14,367 bases of DNA from Actinomycetota bacterium (lineage in GTDB: Bacteria > Actinomycetota > Actinomycetes > Streptosporangiales > Streptosporangiaceae): the NCBI GenBank assembly GCA_003168295.1, contig PMST01000373.1:698-15064 (forward strand). The letters are read 5' to 3'. Below, one piece after another: positions 7,683 through 14,095 of the stretch. The notes beneath the pieces are model-generated. The model had not been told where the DNA came from. It did no database searches and saw only the letters and a program-made list of their open reading frames with translations. The position numbers and the translations under genes were made by a program. The first letter of the stretch is position 1, and each line of letters begins with the position of its first letter.

Positions 7683-9098
7683 ATGGGAGATGACGACCGC
7701 AGCAGGCACTTGCCGCAGCGGGTACGAGGTGCGGCCCGAGATGGGTCGGCGTCTTCAGGGCCACCTGTGCTGTCGGAGGAAATGCGGCAGCGCATCCAGG
7801 CTGCGGTAAGGGCAGAGCGGGCGGCGGCGACCGGACAGGACCAGGAGCATCCGGCCGAGCCGCCGCGGCGCGGTGCCGCATCGGAGCCTGCGGGCGGCTC
7901 TAGGAGTCCGGTCGAGGAAAAGATCGAAAAGGTCAACGGCGAGCAGAAAAGTCCTGTTCGGTCTAAGCCTGCCGTTAAGGATGAGCACGAAGTTGAGCCT
8001 GGGCGCCGCGTTAAAGGCGGGCACGCAGTGAAGCGTGAGCGCATCGTTAATGCGAGCTCTGCCGTTAAGCCCGGCCATGCGATCACGCGTGAGCCCGCTC
8101 AAAGGTCCCGAGCCGACGGGAAAGGGCCGGAGTCCAAGCCCGACGGGAAAGCGCCAGCGGACCATAAATCTGCCTTGTCCGTCGAGGTCAGGCCAACACC
8201 GCCGGACAACAGGACGCAGGGAGGACCGGGCCCCCGGCGCTTCGGCAAGGTGCGCATGGCCGCCTTCGCGCTTGTCCTCGTAGCGGCCGGGTCGTTGATC
8301 ACGGCGGTGTCCTTGCACATCGCGGACTCATCAGGCGGCGGCGGCGCGGCTAGCGCCGCCGCCATGCAAGGTCAGGAGGCCGCCACGCGCCTTCAGGCGG
8401 CGAGCTGGGTGGCCCGGCAAGTTGACCTGGCCGACGTCGTGTCGTGCGATCACGTGATGTGCGCTGCGCTGAGGACAGCCGGCTTTCCTGCGGGCAACCT
8501 GCTCGTGCTCGAGCCGACGTCGAATCCTCCTGTCACCTCGGCTGTGGTCGTCGTGACGGCGGCCGTCCGCAGCATGTTCGGCAGCAACATCGACGCTGCC
8601 TGGGCACCGGATGTCCTCGCGTCCTTTGGCTCCGGGGCTGCGGCGGTCAGTATCCGCGTGATCGCACCCCACGGCGCCTTGGCCTACCACTCCGCGCTCA
8701 GCGCAGGCGTGGCAAGCCGGATAAAGGAGGGGACCGGGTTGCTGGGCAACAGTCTGATCCAGCTCTCCCCCGCAGCCAAGAAACAGTTGGGCGCCGGACA
8801 GGTTGACCCACGGCTTGATGTGGCGCTCGCGGACATGGCCAGCGAACAGCCGATCTCTGTCATACGGTTTGAGAATACTGGTCCAGGTGTCAGCACCGAC
8901 CTCCCACTGCGGTTCGCCGATCTAGCCGTGAACGGTAACCCCGCGCACATGAGCAACTCCTCGTATGTGAGCGCCATGCGTGCTTTTCTCAGCAGCTCGG
9001 ATAGCCAGCTTGACGCACCGGTCAGCGGCCAGACGGCCCTTTCGGGTGGCCAAGACATTTTCCGGGTCGAATGCGCCGCGCCGAGCCCGCCCGACTGA
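7683..9098 (+). CDS. Single-pass membrane protein with hexapeptide-repeat cytoplasmic region; function unknown
   Basis: 471 residues from ATG 7683, which has AGGGGG 10 bases upstream. An in-frame GTG at 7617 would add 22 residues that look unlike a conserved start; TTG 7674 is also possible. Residues 1-190 are polar, charged and probably disordered, with a short possible helix (EEMRQRIQAAVRAERAA) near 32-48 and eight six-residue repeats at 92-139. One membrane helix lies at about 192-213 after basic residues, predicting an inside N-terminus and an outer C-terminus of about 255 residues. The outer domain follows a Gly/Ala linker and has paired cysteines at 255 and 260 (SCDHVMC), an IRVIAPHGALAY motif and a third cysteine at 464. 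I recall similar outer domains in other actinomycetes but know no function for them. Divergence from the polysaccharide operon suggests a related role in sensing or assembly (inference). Confidence 0.88.
   Translation: MGDDDRSRHLPQRVRGAARDGSASSGPPVLSEEMRQRIQAAVRAERAAATGQDQEHPAEPPRRGAASEPAGGSRSPVEEKIEKVNGEQKSPVRSKPAVKDEHEVEPGRRVKGGHAVKRERIVNASSAVKPGHAITREPAQRSRADGKGPESKPDGKAPADHKSALSVEVRPTPPDNRTQGGPGPRRFGKVRMAAFALVLVAAGSLITAVSLHIADSSGGGGAASAAAMQGQEAATRLQAASWVARQVDLADVVSCDHVMCAALRTAGFPAGNLLVLEPTSNPPVTSAVVVVTAAVRSMFGSNIDAAWAPDVLASFGSGAAAVSIRVIAPHGALAYHSALSAGVASRIKEGTGLLGNSLIQLSPAAKKQLGAGQVDPRLDVALADMASEQPISVIRFENTGPGVSTDLPLRFADLAVNGNPAHMSNSSYVSAMRAFLSSSDSQLDAPVSGQTALSGGQDIFRVECAAPSPPD
7956..8099 (+). 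repeat. Eight tandem 18-base units coding hexapeptide repeats
   Basis: Eight consecutive 18-base units, most beginning GTT, encode VRSKPA, VKDEHE, VEPGRR, VKGGHA, VKRERI, VNASSA, VKPGHA and ITREPA. Position 1 is Val or Ile in every unit and position 2 is often Lys. The units have diverged at the DNA level, so the array is not a very recent expansion. It lies in the predicted cytoplasmic part of the membrane protein. Confidence 0.8.
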
Positions 9099-9138
9099 AT
9101 CGGCAATCCGGTACCCCCGTGACGGCGCGGCCTCAGAC

Positions 9139-10593
9139 TTACGAGTCAAAGCCCAGGCCGGCCGCGTCCAGGGCCCGCAGCCACAGGTTCCTGCGGCCGA
9201 ACTGGCGGTCGGCCTGGGCCAGGGACCACCGGGTGGCCTGAACGCCCAGGTAGGCGAACGGCTCGGGCGGGAAGGGAATCGGCTTGCTGCGGACGAGTTC
9301 CAGCTCGGTCAGCTCCGTCCGCTCGCCGCTCAGCAGGTCGAGCATGACCCGGGCGCCGAACCTGCTCGCGCCCACGCCGAGCCCGGTGTAGCCGAGCGCG
9401 TACGCGACGCGGCCGTGGTGCGCGGTTCCGAAGAACGCGCAGAACCGGGTGCAGGTGTCGACCGCGCCGCCCCAGCGGTGGCTGAACCCGATGCCTTCCA
9501 GCTGCGGGAACGTGGTGAAGAAGTGGTCGGCGAGCTTGACGAAGGTGGCGGGCCGCTGATCGTAGGCCATCCGGACCTGGTGACCGAAATGGTAAATGGC
9601 GTCGTAACCGCCCCACAGGATCCTGTTGTCCTGCGTGAGGCGGTAGTAGTGGAACTGGTTTCCCGCGTCGCCGATGCCCTGCCGGTTCCGCCAGCCGATC
9701 TCGGCGAGCTGCGCCGCCGTGAGGGGCTCGGTCACCAGCACGTAGTCGTAGACCGGCACGATGTAGGGGCGTAGCCGGCGCACCAGGGAGGGGAACGCGT
9801 TGGTGCCGAGTGCGACCTTTCTGGCCCGTACCACGCCATCGGAGGTCCGCACCGTCACGCCGTCCGCGTCGCTGGCCAGGCCGGTAGCGGGCGTGCGCTC
9901 GGCGATGCGGACGCCGATCCGCTCGCAGGCGGCGGCCAGGCCCCAAGCAAGCCTGGCTGGTGAGACCATAGCGGCTCCGTCCTTATCCCACCTGCCCGCC
10001 AGGTAGGTGGGGGAGTTCACCTCGGCTCGCATCGCGCCGGCGTCGAGGAAGGCGCCGCCGTCGGCTTCCGCGGTCTCGCGGAGTTGGTCCGCCTGGTGAT
10101 CGGAGGTGGCTACTTCGATGGAGCCGGTCCGCTCGAAGCCGCAGTCGATGCCGTGTCGGCCAAGCGCGGTCTCGATCGCGTTCAGGTTCTCCATGCCCAG
10201 ACGCTGCAGCGTGGTGAATTCGGCCGGGAACCTCTCCCGCCCGTTGGCGGCGCCGTGGGTCAGGCTCGCGTCGCAGAAGCCGCCGTTGCGGCCGCTGGCG
10301 GCCCAGCCCACCCGGTTGCCCTCGATCACCAGCACGGATCGGCCCGGATTGGCCTCCTTGGCCAGCAGGGCGGTCCACAGTCCGGTGAACCCGCCGCCGA
10401 TCACCGCCAGGTCGCACGTTCGGTCGCCGTGGACCGGCTCGCGGGCTTTAGGGGCGTCAGACTGGTCGAGCCAGAACGGCTTCGCCTTGGCCGCCGTGAC
10501 CAGCCGGCCAAGCTCCTCCTGCCGGCTGGCCGCCTTGCCCGGCGCCAGTTTTCGCTGGCCTAGTTTCCGCCCGGCCGCGGCTGCATGAACCAT
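9139..10593 (-). CDS. FAD-dependent amine oxidoreductase, DAO family (gamma-glutamylputrescine oxidase-like)
   Basis: 484 residues. The FAD-binding Rossmann motif AVIGGGFTG lies at 63-71, the ribose-binding acid is E91, and GWAASGRNGGF at 96-106 is the segment typical of PuuB and related oxidases. HRWGG and GYTGLGVG in the C-terminal half also fit the DAO family. Such enzymes oxidise an amine or amino acid to an imine with FAD and oxygen. The next step would be an aldehyde or keto acid, which suits the adjacent GABA transaminase. The start lies 5 bases after the gabT stop, so the two form an operon. ATG 10593 has a poor ribosome site, and the first 30 residues look like an extension. A strong GGAGGAG (minus strand, 10519-10513) lies 9 bases before an in-frame CTG at 10503, so a later start is possible. 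Substrate not certain. Confidence 0.88.
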   Translation of the reverse strand: MVHAAAAGRKLGQRKLAPGKAASRQEELGRLVTAAKAKPFWLDQSDAPKAREPVHGDRTCDLAVIGGGFTGLWTALLAKEANPGRSVLVIEGNRVGWAASGRNGGFCDASLTHGAANGRERFPAEFTTLQRLGMENLNAIETALGRHGIDCGFERTGSIEVATSDHQADQLRETAEADGGAFLDAGAMRAEVNSPTYLAGRWDKDGAAMVSPARLAWGLAAACERIGVRIAERTPATGLASDADGVTVRTSDGVVRARKVALGTNAFPSLVRRLRPYIVPVYDYVLVTEPLTAAQLAEIGWRNRQGIGDAGNQFHYYRLTQDNRILWGGYDAIYHFGHQVRMAYDQRPATFVKLADHFFTTFPQLEGIGFSHRWGGAVDTCTRFCAFFGTAHHGRVAYALGYTGLGVGASRFGARVMLDLLSGERTELTELELVRSKPIPFPPEPFAYLGVQATRWSLAQADRQFGRRNLWLRALDAAGLGFDS

Positions 10594-10598
10594 TGCCG

Positions 10599-11951
10599 TC
10601 AGACGGCCGCGAAGGCGTCTTCGAGAATGGACAGTCCCTCGTCCAGCAGGTCCTCGCCGATTACGAGCGGTGGCAGGAAACGGATCACGTTGCCGAACGT
10701 CCCGCAGGTCAGCGTCACGAGCCCGGCCTGGTGGCAGGCGCGGGAGACCGCCGCCGTGGTGGCCGGGTCGGGGTCAAGGGTTCCCGGCCTGGTCAGCTCG
10801 ATCGCCAGCATCGCGCCGCGGCCCCGCACCTCGGCGATCACCGGGTAGGTCTCGGCCAGCTTGTGCAGCCGGGGCAGCATCACCTCGCCGATCCGGCGCG
10901 CCCGCCCGGCGAGGTCTTCTTCCACCATGGTCTCGATCGCGCCGAGCGCTGCCGCGCAGGCCACCGGGTTACCGCCGTACGTACCGCCCAGGCCGCCCAC
11001 GTGCACAGAGTCCATGATCTCGGCGCGCCCGGTGACCGCCCCGAGGGGCAGCCCGCCCGCGATTCCCTTGGCCGTGGTGATCAGATCGGGGACGACGTCC
11101 TCATGCTCGCAGGCGAACCAGTCGCCGGTACGGCAGAACCCGGTCTGGATCTCGTCCGCGATGAAGACGATCCCGTGCTCGCGGCAGAACTCGGCCAGCC
11201 CGGGCAGAAATCCGTCCGGCGGCACGACGAACCCGCCCTCGCCCTGGATCGGCTCGATGATCACGGCCGCCACGTTGTCCTCGCCCATCTGGGTATGAAT
11301 CAGGCTCTTCACCGTGTCGAGCGCGTCCGCCTCGCAGGCCTCGGGGCCGCCTGGCCAGCGCAGCGGGTAAGCCATCGGCATCCGGTAGATCTCACCCGCG
11401 AAGGGGCCGAACTTGTCCTTGTAGGGCATGTTCTTCGCGGTCAGCGCCATGGTGAGGTTGGTCCGCCCGTGGTAGGCATGATCGAATGCGACCACGGCCT
11501 GCCGCCCGGTCGCGTGCCGGGCGATCTTCACCGCGTTCTCGACCGCCTCCGCGCCGGAGTTGAACAGCCCGGATCGCTTGTCGTAGGTCCCCGGTGTCCG
11601 GCGGGTCAGCTCTTCGCAGACCTCGACGTACCCTTCGTACGGCGTCACCATGAAGCAGGTGTGGGTGAACCTGGCGGCCTGCTCGGCTACCCGCGCGGCC
11701 ACCCGGGGAGCCGCGTTCCCCACCGAGACCACCGCGATCCCGGCCCCGAAGTCGATCAGCGTATTGCCGTCGGCATCCACGATCACGCCGCCGCCCGCGT
11801 CCGTGACGAACACCGGCAGCGAGGAGCTGACCCCGCGGGCCACCGCCCGCTCGCGCCTGGCCTGAAGCTCGAGTGAGACCGGCCCGGGGATCTCGGTGAC
11901 AAGGTGCCGGCGCTGAAGTGGGCGGGAATCGCGCGATGCATGCTCGGTCAT
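10599..11951 (-). CDS. gabT: 4-aminobutyrate (GABA) transaminase, class III, PLP-dependent
   Basis: 450 residues, the length of mycobacterial GabT, which it matches over its whole length as I remember that protein (RHLVTEIPGP start, FTHTCFMVTPYEGYV, GEVRG-like RGRGAM near the end). It converts GABA and 2-oxoglutarate to succinate semialdehyde and glutamate in the cytoplasm. Class III marks are NSGAEAVE at 131-138 (PLP phosphate), HAYHGRT at 158-164, IADEIQTG at 264-271 (D266 contacts the PLP ring nitrogen) and the Schiff-base lysine K295 in TTAKGIAGG. It is the first gene of a leftward pair with the FAD oxidase. ATG 11951 has no ribosome site. TATGGT lies 7 bases before it, which fits a leaderless transcript. 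No succinate-semialdehyde dehydrogenase is seen nearby. Confidence 0.95.
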   Translation of the reverse strand: MTEHASRDSRPLQRRHLVTEIPGPVSLELQARRERAVARGVSSSLPVFVTDAGGGVIVDADGNTLIDFGAGIAVVSVGNAAPRVAARVAEQAARFTHTCFMVTPYEGYVEVCEELTRRTPGTYDKRSGLFNSGAEAVENAVKIARHATGRQAVVAFDHAYHGRTNLTMALTAKNMPYKDKFGPFAGEIYRMPMAYPLRWPGGPEACEADALDTVKSLIHTQMGEDNVAAVIIEPIQGEGGFVVPPDGFLPGLAEFCREHGIVFIADEIQTGFCRTGDWFACEHEDVVPDLITTAKGIAGGLPLGAVTGRAEIMDSVHVGGLGGTYGGNPVACAAALGAIETMVEEDLAGRARRIGEVMLPRLHKLAETYPVIAEVRGRGAMLAIELTRPGTLDPDPATTAAVSRACHQAGLVTLTCGTFGNVIRFLPPLVIGEDLLDEGLSILEDAFAAV

Positions 11952-11965
11952 GATTCAGACCATAA
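11952..11965 (-). promoter_or_regulatory. Candidate -10 box for a leaderless gabT transcript
   Basis: Reading leftward, TATGGT is followed by seven bases and then the gabT ATG, so transcription would start at or next to the start codon. No Shine-Dalgarno sequence is present, and a weak TTCAGC lies 17 bases upstream as a possible -35. Leaderless genes with this layout are common in actinomycetes. Confidence 0.35.
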
Positions 11966-11970
11966 GTCAT

Positions 11971-12012
11971 CAGAGGAGTCAGCTGAAGCATTGGTGGCTA
12001 TACAGAGGAGTC
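11971..12012. repeat. Direct repeat CAGAGGAGTC in the gabT/pcaB divergent region
   Basis: CAGAGGAGTC occurs exactly at 11971-11980 and 12003-12012, a pitch of 32 bases or about three helical turns. The copies flank a TATACA at 11999-12004 that could be a -10 for pcaB. This could be an operator for either operon; no regulator gene is present here. Confidence 0.4.
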
Positions 12013-12061
12013 CGGGAGTCTATCGTGGTGAACCGGATACGGGAGAGGACTGATCTCGGAC

Positions 12062-13504
12062 ATGCCTGACCACAAACAGCCGAACGCGCGGGGGCTGTTC
12101 GGGGGGGTTTTCGGCCGGAGCGGTGTCGAGGCCGGCGACACCGCCTGGCTGCAAGCGATGCTGGACACCGAGGCCGCGCTCGCCCGGGCGCTCGAGCAGG
12201 CCGGGATGGCGCCCGCGGGCGCGGGAGCGGCGGTTACGGCGACGGCCCAGGCGGCCAATTTCGACGTCGACGAGCTCGGCGAGCTCGCGGCGCTGACCGG
12301 TAATCCGGTCCCCGGGCTGGCCCGCGAGCTGGCGCGGCGGGTCCCCCAGACGGCCGTCAGCGCCGTGCATCGCGGAGCTACCAGCCAGGACATCGTGGAT
12401 ACCGCCGCGATGCTGCTGGCCAGGCGGGCGATCGCCGTGATCCTGGCCGATCTGGCCAGGGCCGCTGACGCCGCGGCCGGGCTGGCCCGCGAGCACCGGT
12501 CCACGATCATGATCGGCCGGACGCTGCTGCAGCAGGCGGTGCCCGTGACCTTCGGCCTGACCGCCGCGGGCTGGATGACCGCCGTGGACGAGGCCCGCGA
12601 AGGGCTGGCGGCGGTTAGTTCCTGGCGGCTGGCCGTGCAGTTCGGCGGCGCGGCAGGCACGCTCGCCTCGCTCGGCGATCGCGGTCGCCAGGTCGCGGCC
12701 TTGCTCGCGAACGAGCTCGACCTGGCCCTGCCCGTGCTGCCGTGGCACACCGACCGCCTGCGGATCATCGACCTGGGCGCGGCTCTGGCCCGGACCGCGG
12801 CGGCGCTCGGCAAGATCGCCAGGGACGTCACGCTGCTGGCCCAGTCCGAGGTCGGCGAGGTCAGCGAGGGCGCGGCCGCCTCGAACCGGCGGGGGGCGCA
12901 GGGCGGGAGTGGCGGTCCGGCTTCGGCGCCGCGCCGTGGCGGTTCCTCCGCGATGCCGAATAAGCACAACCCGGTCGCCTCGATCGCCATCCTCGGCTGC
13001 ACCCGGCAGGTCCCCGGGCTGCTCGCTACCCTCGTCGCCGCCGGTGAGCAGGAGTATCAGCGCGCGGCCGGCGCGTGGCACGCGGAATGGGAGCCGCTGA
13101 CCGCCCTGCTGCGGCTGACCGGGTCGGCTTCGAGCTGGGCCGCCGACCTGCTGCCCGGGCTCACCGTGGACACCTCGCGGATGGCCGCTAACCTGGCCGC
13201 GACCAAGGGCCTGCTGCTCGCGGAGAATCTCACCTCGCTGCTGACCGGCGTGCTGGGCCCGGCCCAGGCGCACGACCTGGTGGCCGAAGCGGCCGATCGG
13301 GCCGTCAGCGCCGGGCTGCCACTAAACGACGTACTGCTTTCCGTGCCCAAGCTCGAGGACCAGCTGGTCTCGGCCGGCATCACCGCCGAGCAGATCGATG
13401 CCGCGCTTACCCCGGCCGGCTACCTGGGCGCGGCGGATGCCTTTACCACCGCCGCCCTTGACGCCCATGAAGCCCTGAACCTGCAGGAGCCGCAGCATGG
13501 ATGA
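12062..13504 (+). CDS. pcaB: 3-carboxy-cis,cis-muconate cycloisomerase
   Basis: 480 residues of the fumarase/aspartase superfamily. The enzyme cyclises beta-carboxymuconate to gamma-carboxymuconolactone in the protocatechuate branch of the beta-ketoadipate pathway. HRGATSQD at 103-110, followed by IVDTA, is the PcaB form of the first conserved region. SSAMPNKHNP at 295-304 is the superfamily signature with the catalytic serine loop. QSEVGEVSEG at 261-270 precedes that loop. Between them lies a Gly/Ser/Arg-rich stretch of about 22 residues (271-292) where, as I recall, relatives have only a few glycines. ATG 12062 has GGGAGAGGA about 12 bases upstream. The end overlaps pcaC by 8 bases, so the two are co-transcribed. 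Adenylosuccinate lyase is an alternative family member, but the motif form and the pcaC neighbour argue against it. GC is very high (78% in one counted line). Confidence 0.93.
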   Translation: MPDHKQPNARGLFGGVFGRSGVEAGDTAWLQAMLDTEAALARALEQAGMAPAGAGAAVTATAQAANFDVDELGELAALTGNPVPGLARELARRVPQTAVSAVHRGATSQDIVDTAAMLLARRAIAVILADLARAADAAAGLAREHRSTIMIGRTLLQQAVPVTFGLTAAGWMTAVDEAREGLAAVSSWRLAVQFGGAAGTLASLGDRGRQVAALLANELDLALPVLPWHTDRLRIIDLGAALARTAAALGKIARDVTLLAQSEVGEVSEGAAASNRRGAQGGSGGPASAPRRGGSSAMPNKHNPVASIAILGCTRQVPGLLATLVAAGEQEYQRAAGAWHAEWEPLTALLRLTGSASSWAADLLPGLTVDTSRMAANLAATKGLLLAENLTSLLTGVLGPAQAHDLVAEAADRAVSAGLPLNDVLLSVPKLEDQLVSAGITAEQIDAALTPAGYLGAADAFTTAALDAHEALNLQEPQHG

Positions 13505-13916
13505 CGGCGAGCGCGCCGAGCGCGGGATGAAGGTGCGGCGCGAGGTCCTCGGGAACGAGCACGTGGACCGGTCGGTGTCGGCTACCACCCCGTTCACCGA
13601 GCCGTTCCAGGACCTCATCACGCGTTATGCCTGGGGGGAGATCTGGTCCAGGCCCGGGCTGTCCCGGCCGGAGCGGAGCCTGGTCACGCTGGCTGTCCTG
13701 GCCGCCCTGCAGCACGAGCAGGAACTGGCCATGCACGTCAAGGCGGCACTGCGCAACGGCCTCACGCCCGGGCAGATCCAGGAGGTCTTGCTGCAGGTCG
13801 CGGTGTACGCGGGCGTCCCCGTCGCCAACCGGGCCTTCCCGATCGCGCAGCGTGCCCTCGCCGAAGCCGCCGAAGCCGCCGACCCCGAGGACCCCAAGGA
13901 CCCCGAAGCTCGGTAA
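13497..13916 (+). CDS. pcaC: 4-carboxymuconolactone decarboxylase
   Basis: 139 residues, the usual length of a free-standing PcaC. It decarboxylates gamma-carboxymuconolactone to beta-ketoadipate enol-lactone, the step directly after PcaB. The family pattern is plain: MKVRREVLG at 11-19, HVDRSV at 22-27, FQDLITRYAWGEIW at 37-50, RPGL at 52-55, HEQELAMHVKAALRNG at 73-88 and EVLLQVAVYAGVPVAN at 96-111. The start at ATG 13497 overlaps the end of pcaB by 8 bases; family members normally begin about ten residues before MKVRRE, so this start is preferred over ATG 13527. The C-terminus is an Ala/Glu/Asp/Pro tail encoded by 9-base repeats. It is not fused to the enol-lactone hydrolase PcaD, unlike the PcaL fusion known from Streptomyces and Rhodococcus. 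Confidence 0.96.
   Translation: MDDGERAERGMKVRREVLGNEHVDRSVSATTPFTEPFQDLITRYAWGEIWSRPGLSRPERSLVTLAVLAALQHEQELAMHVKAALRNGLTPGQIQEVLLQVAVYAGVPVANRAFPIAQRALAEAAEAADPEDPKDPEAR
13860..13907 (+). repeat. Short 9-base tandem repeats at the end of pcaC
   Basis: Two copies of GCCGAAGCC (13860-13877), then GCC, then three near copies of GACCCCGAG (13881-13907) encode AEA-AEA-A-DPE-DPK-DPE. The in-frame period suggests slippage expansion in a non-catalytic tail whose length probably varies between strains. Confidence 0.7.
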
Positions 13917-13932
13917 GCAAGGTGGTTGCTTA
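13914..13932 (+). other. Perfect hairpin containing the pcaC stop codon
   Basis: TAAGCAA (13914-13920) and TTGCTTA (13926-13932) form a perfect 7-base-pair stem with the loop GGTGG. The first three bases are the pcaC stop codon. There is no T-run after the stem and only three G-C pairs' worth of strength at most in it, so it is a poor intrinsic terminator. It might be an mRNA-stability element or a protein-binding site. Confidence 0.45.
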
Positions 13933-14039
13933 GGCTGGAAAAATCCGCATCTTCCGGGCGCCCGCGCCTGCGAACCCCGCACGGCTAGCTGCGTAGTTAC
14001 CGATGAGCCGTGAGCTTTCGACCGACATGCGAACAACTG

Positions 14040-14068
14040 TGCACATGGCGGCCAGTCGGGGGTATCGT
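14040..14068 (+). promoter_or_regulatory. Candidate promoter for the CoA-transferase gene
   Basis: In the 179-base gap after pcaC, TGCACA is followed after about 17 bases by TATCGT, an acceptable -35/-10 pair. Transcription would begin about 20-25 bases before ATG 14096. This would let the CoA-transferase genes be expressed apart from pcaBC. The rest of the gap shows no gene. Confidence 0.35.
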
Positions 14069-14095
14069 TAGCGTAGGCCAGCAGACGGGAGAATA

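Noticed and set aside
9099..9138. A bidirectional terminator between the convergent genes
   Set aside because: The 40-base gap shows no stable inverted repeat or T-run on either strand.
10593..11876. Long plus-strand open frame (427 codons) opposite gabT
   Set aside because: gabT is certain from motifs over its full length. The opposite frame is His/Arg/Gly-rich with no domain and is explained by codon bias.
12020..13273. Long open frame on the minus strand (417 codons) opposite pcaB
   Set aside because: It is the mirror of a very GC-rich gene with a strong family match. The protein is low-complexity Gly/Arg/Gln with no recognisable domain.
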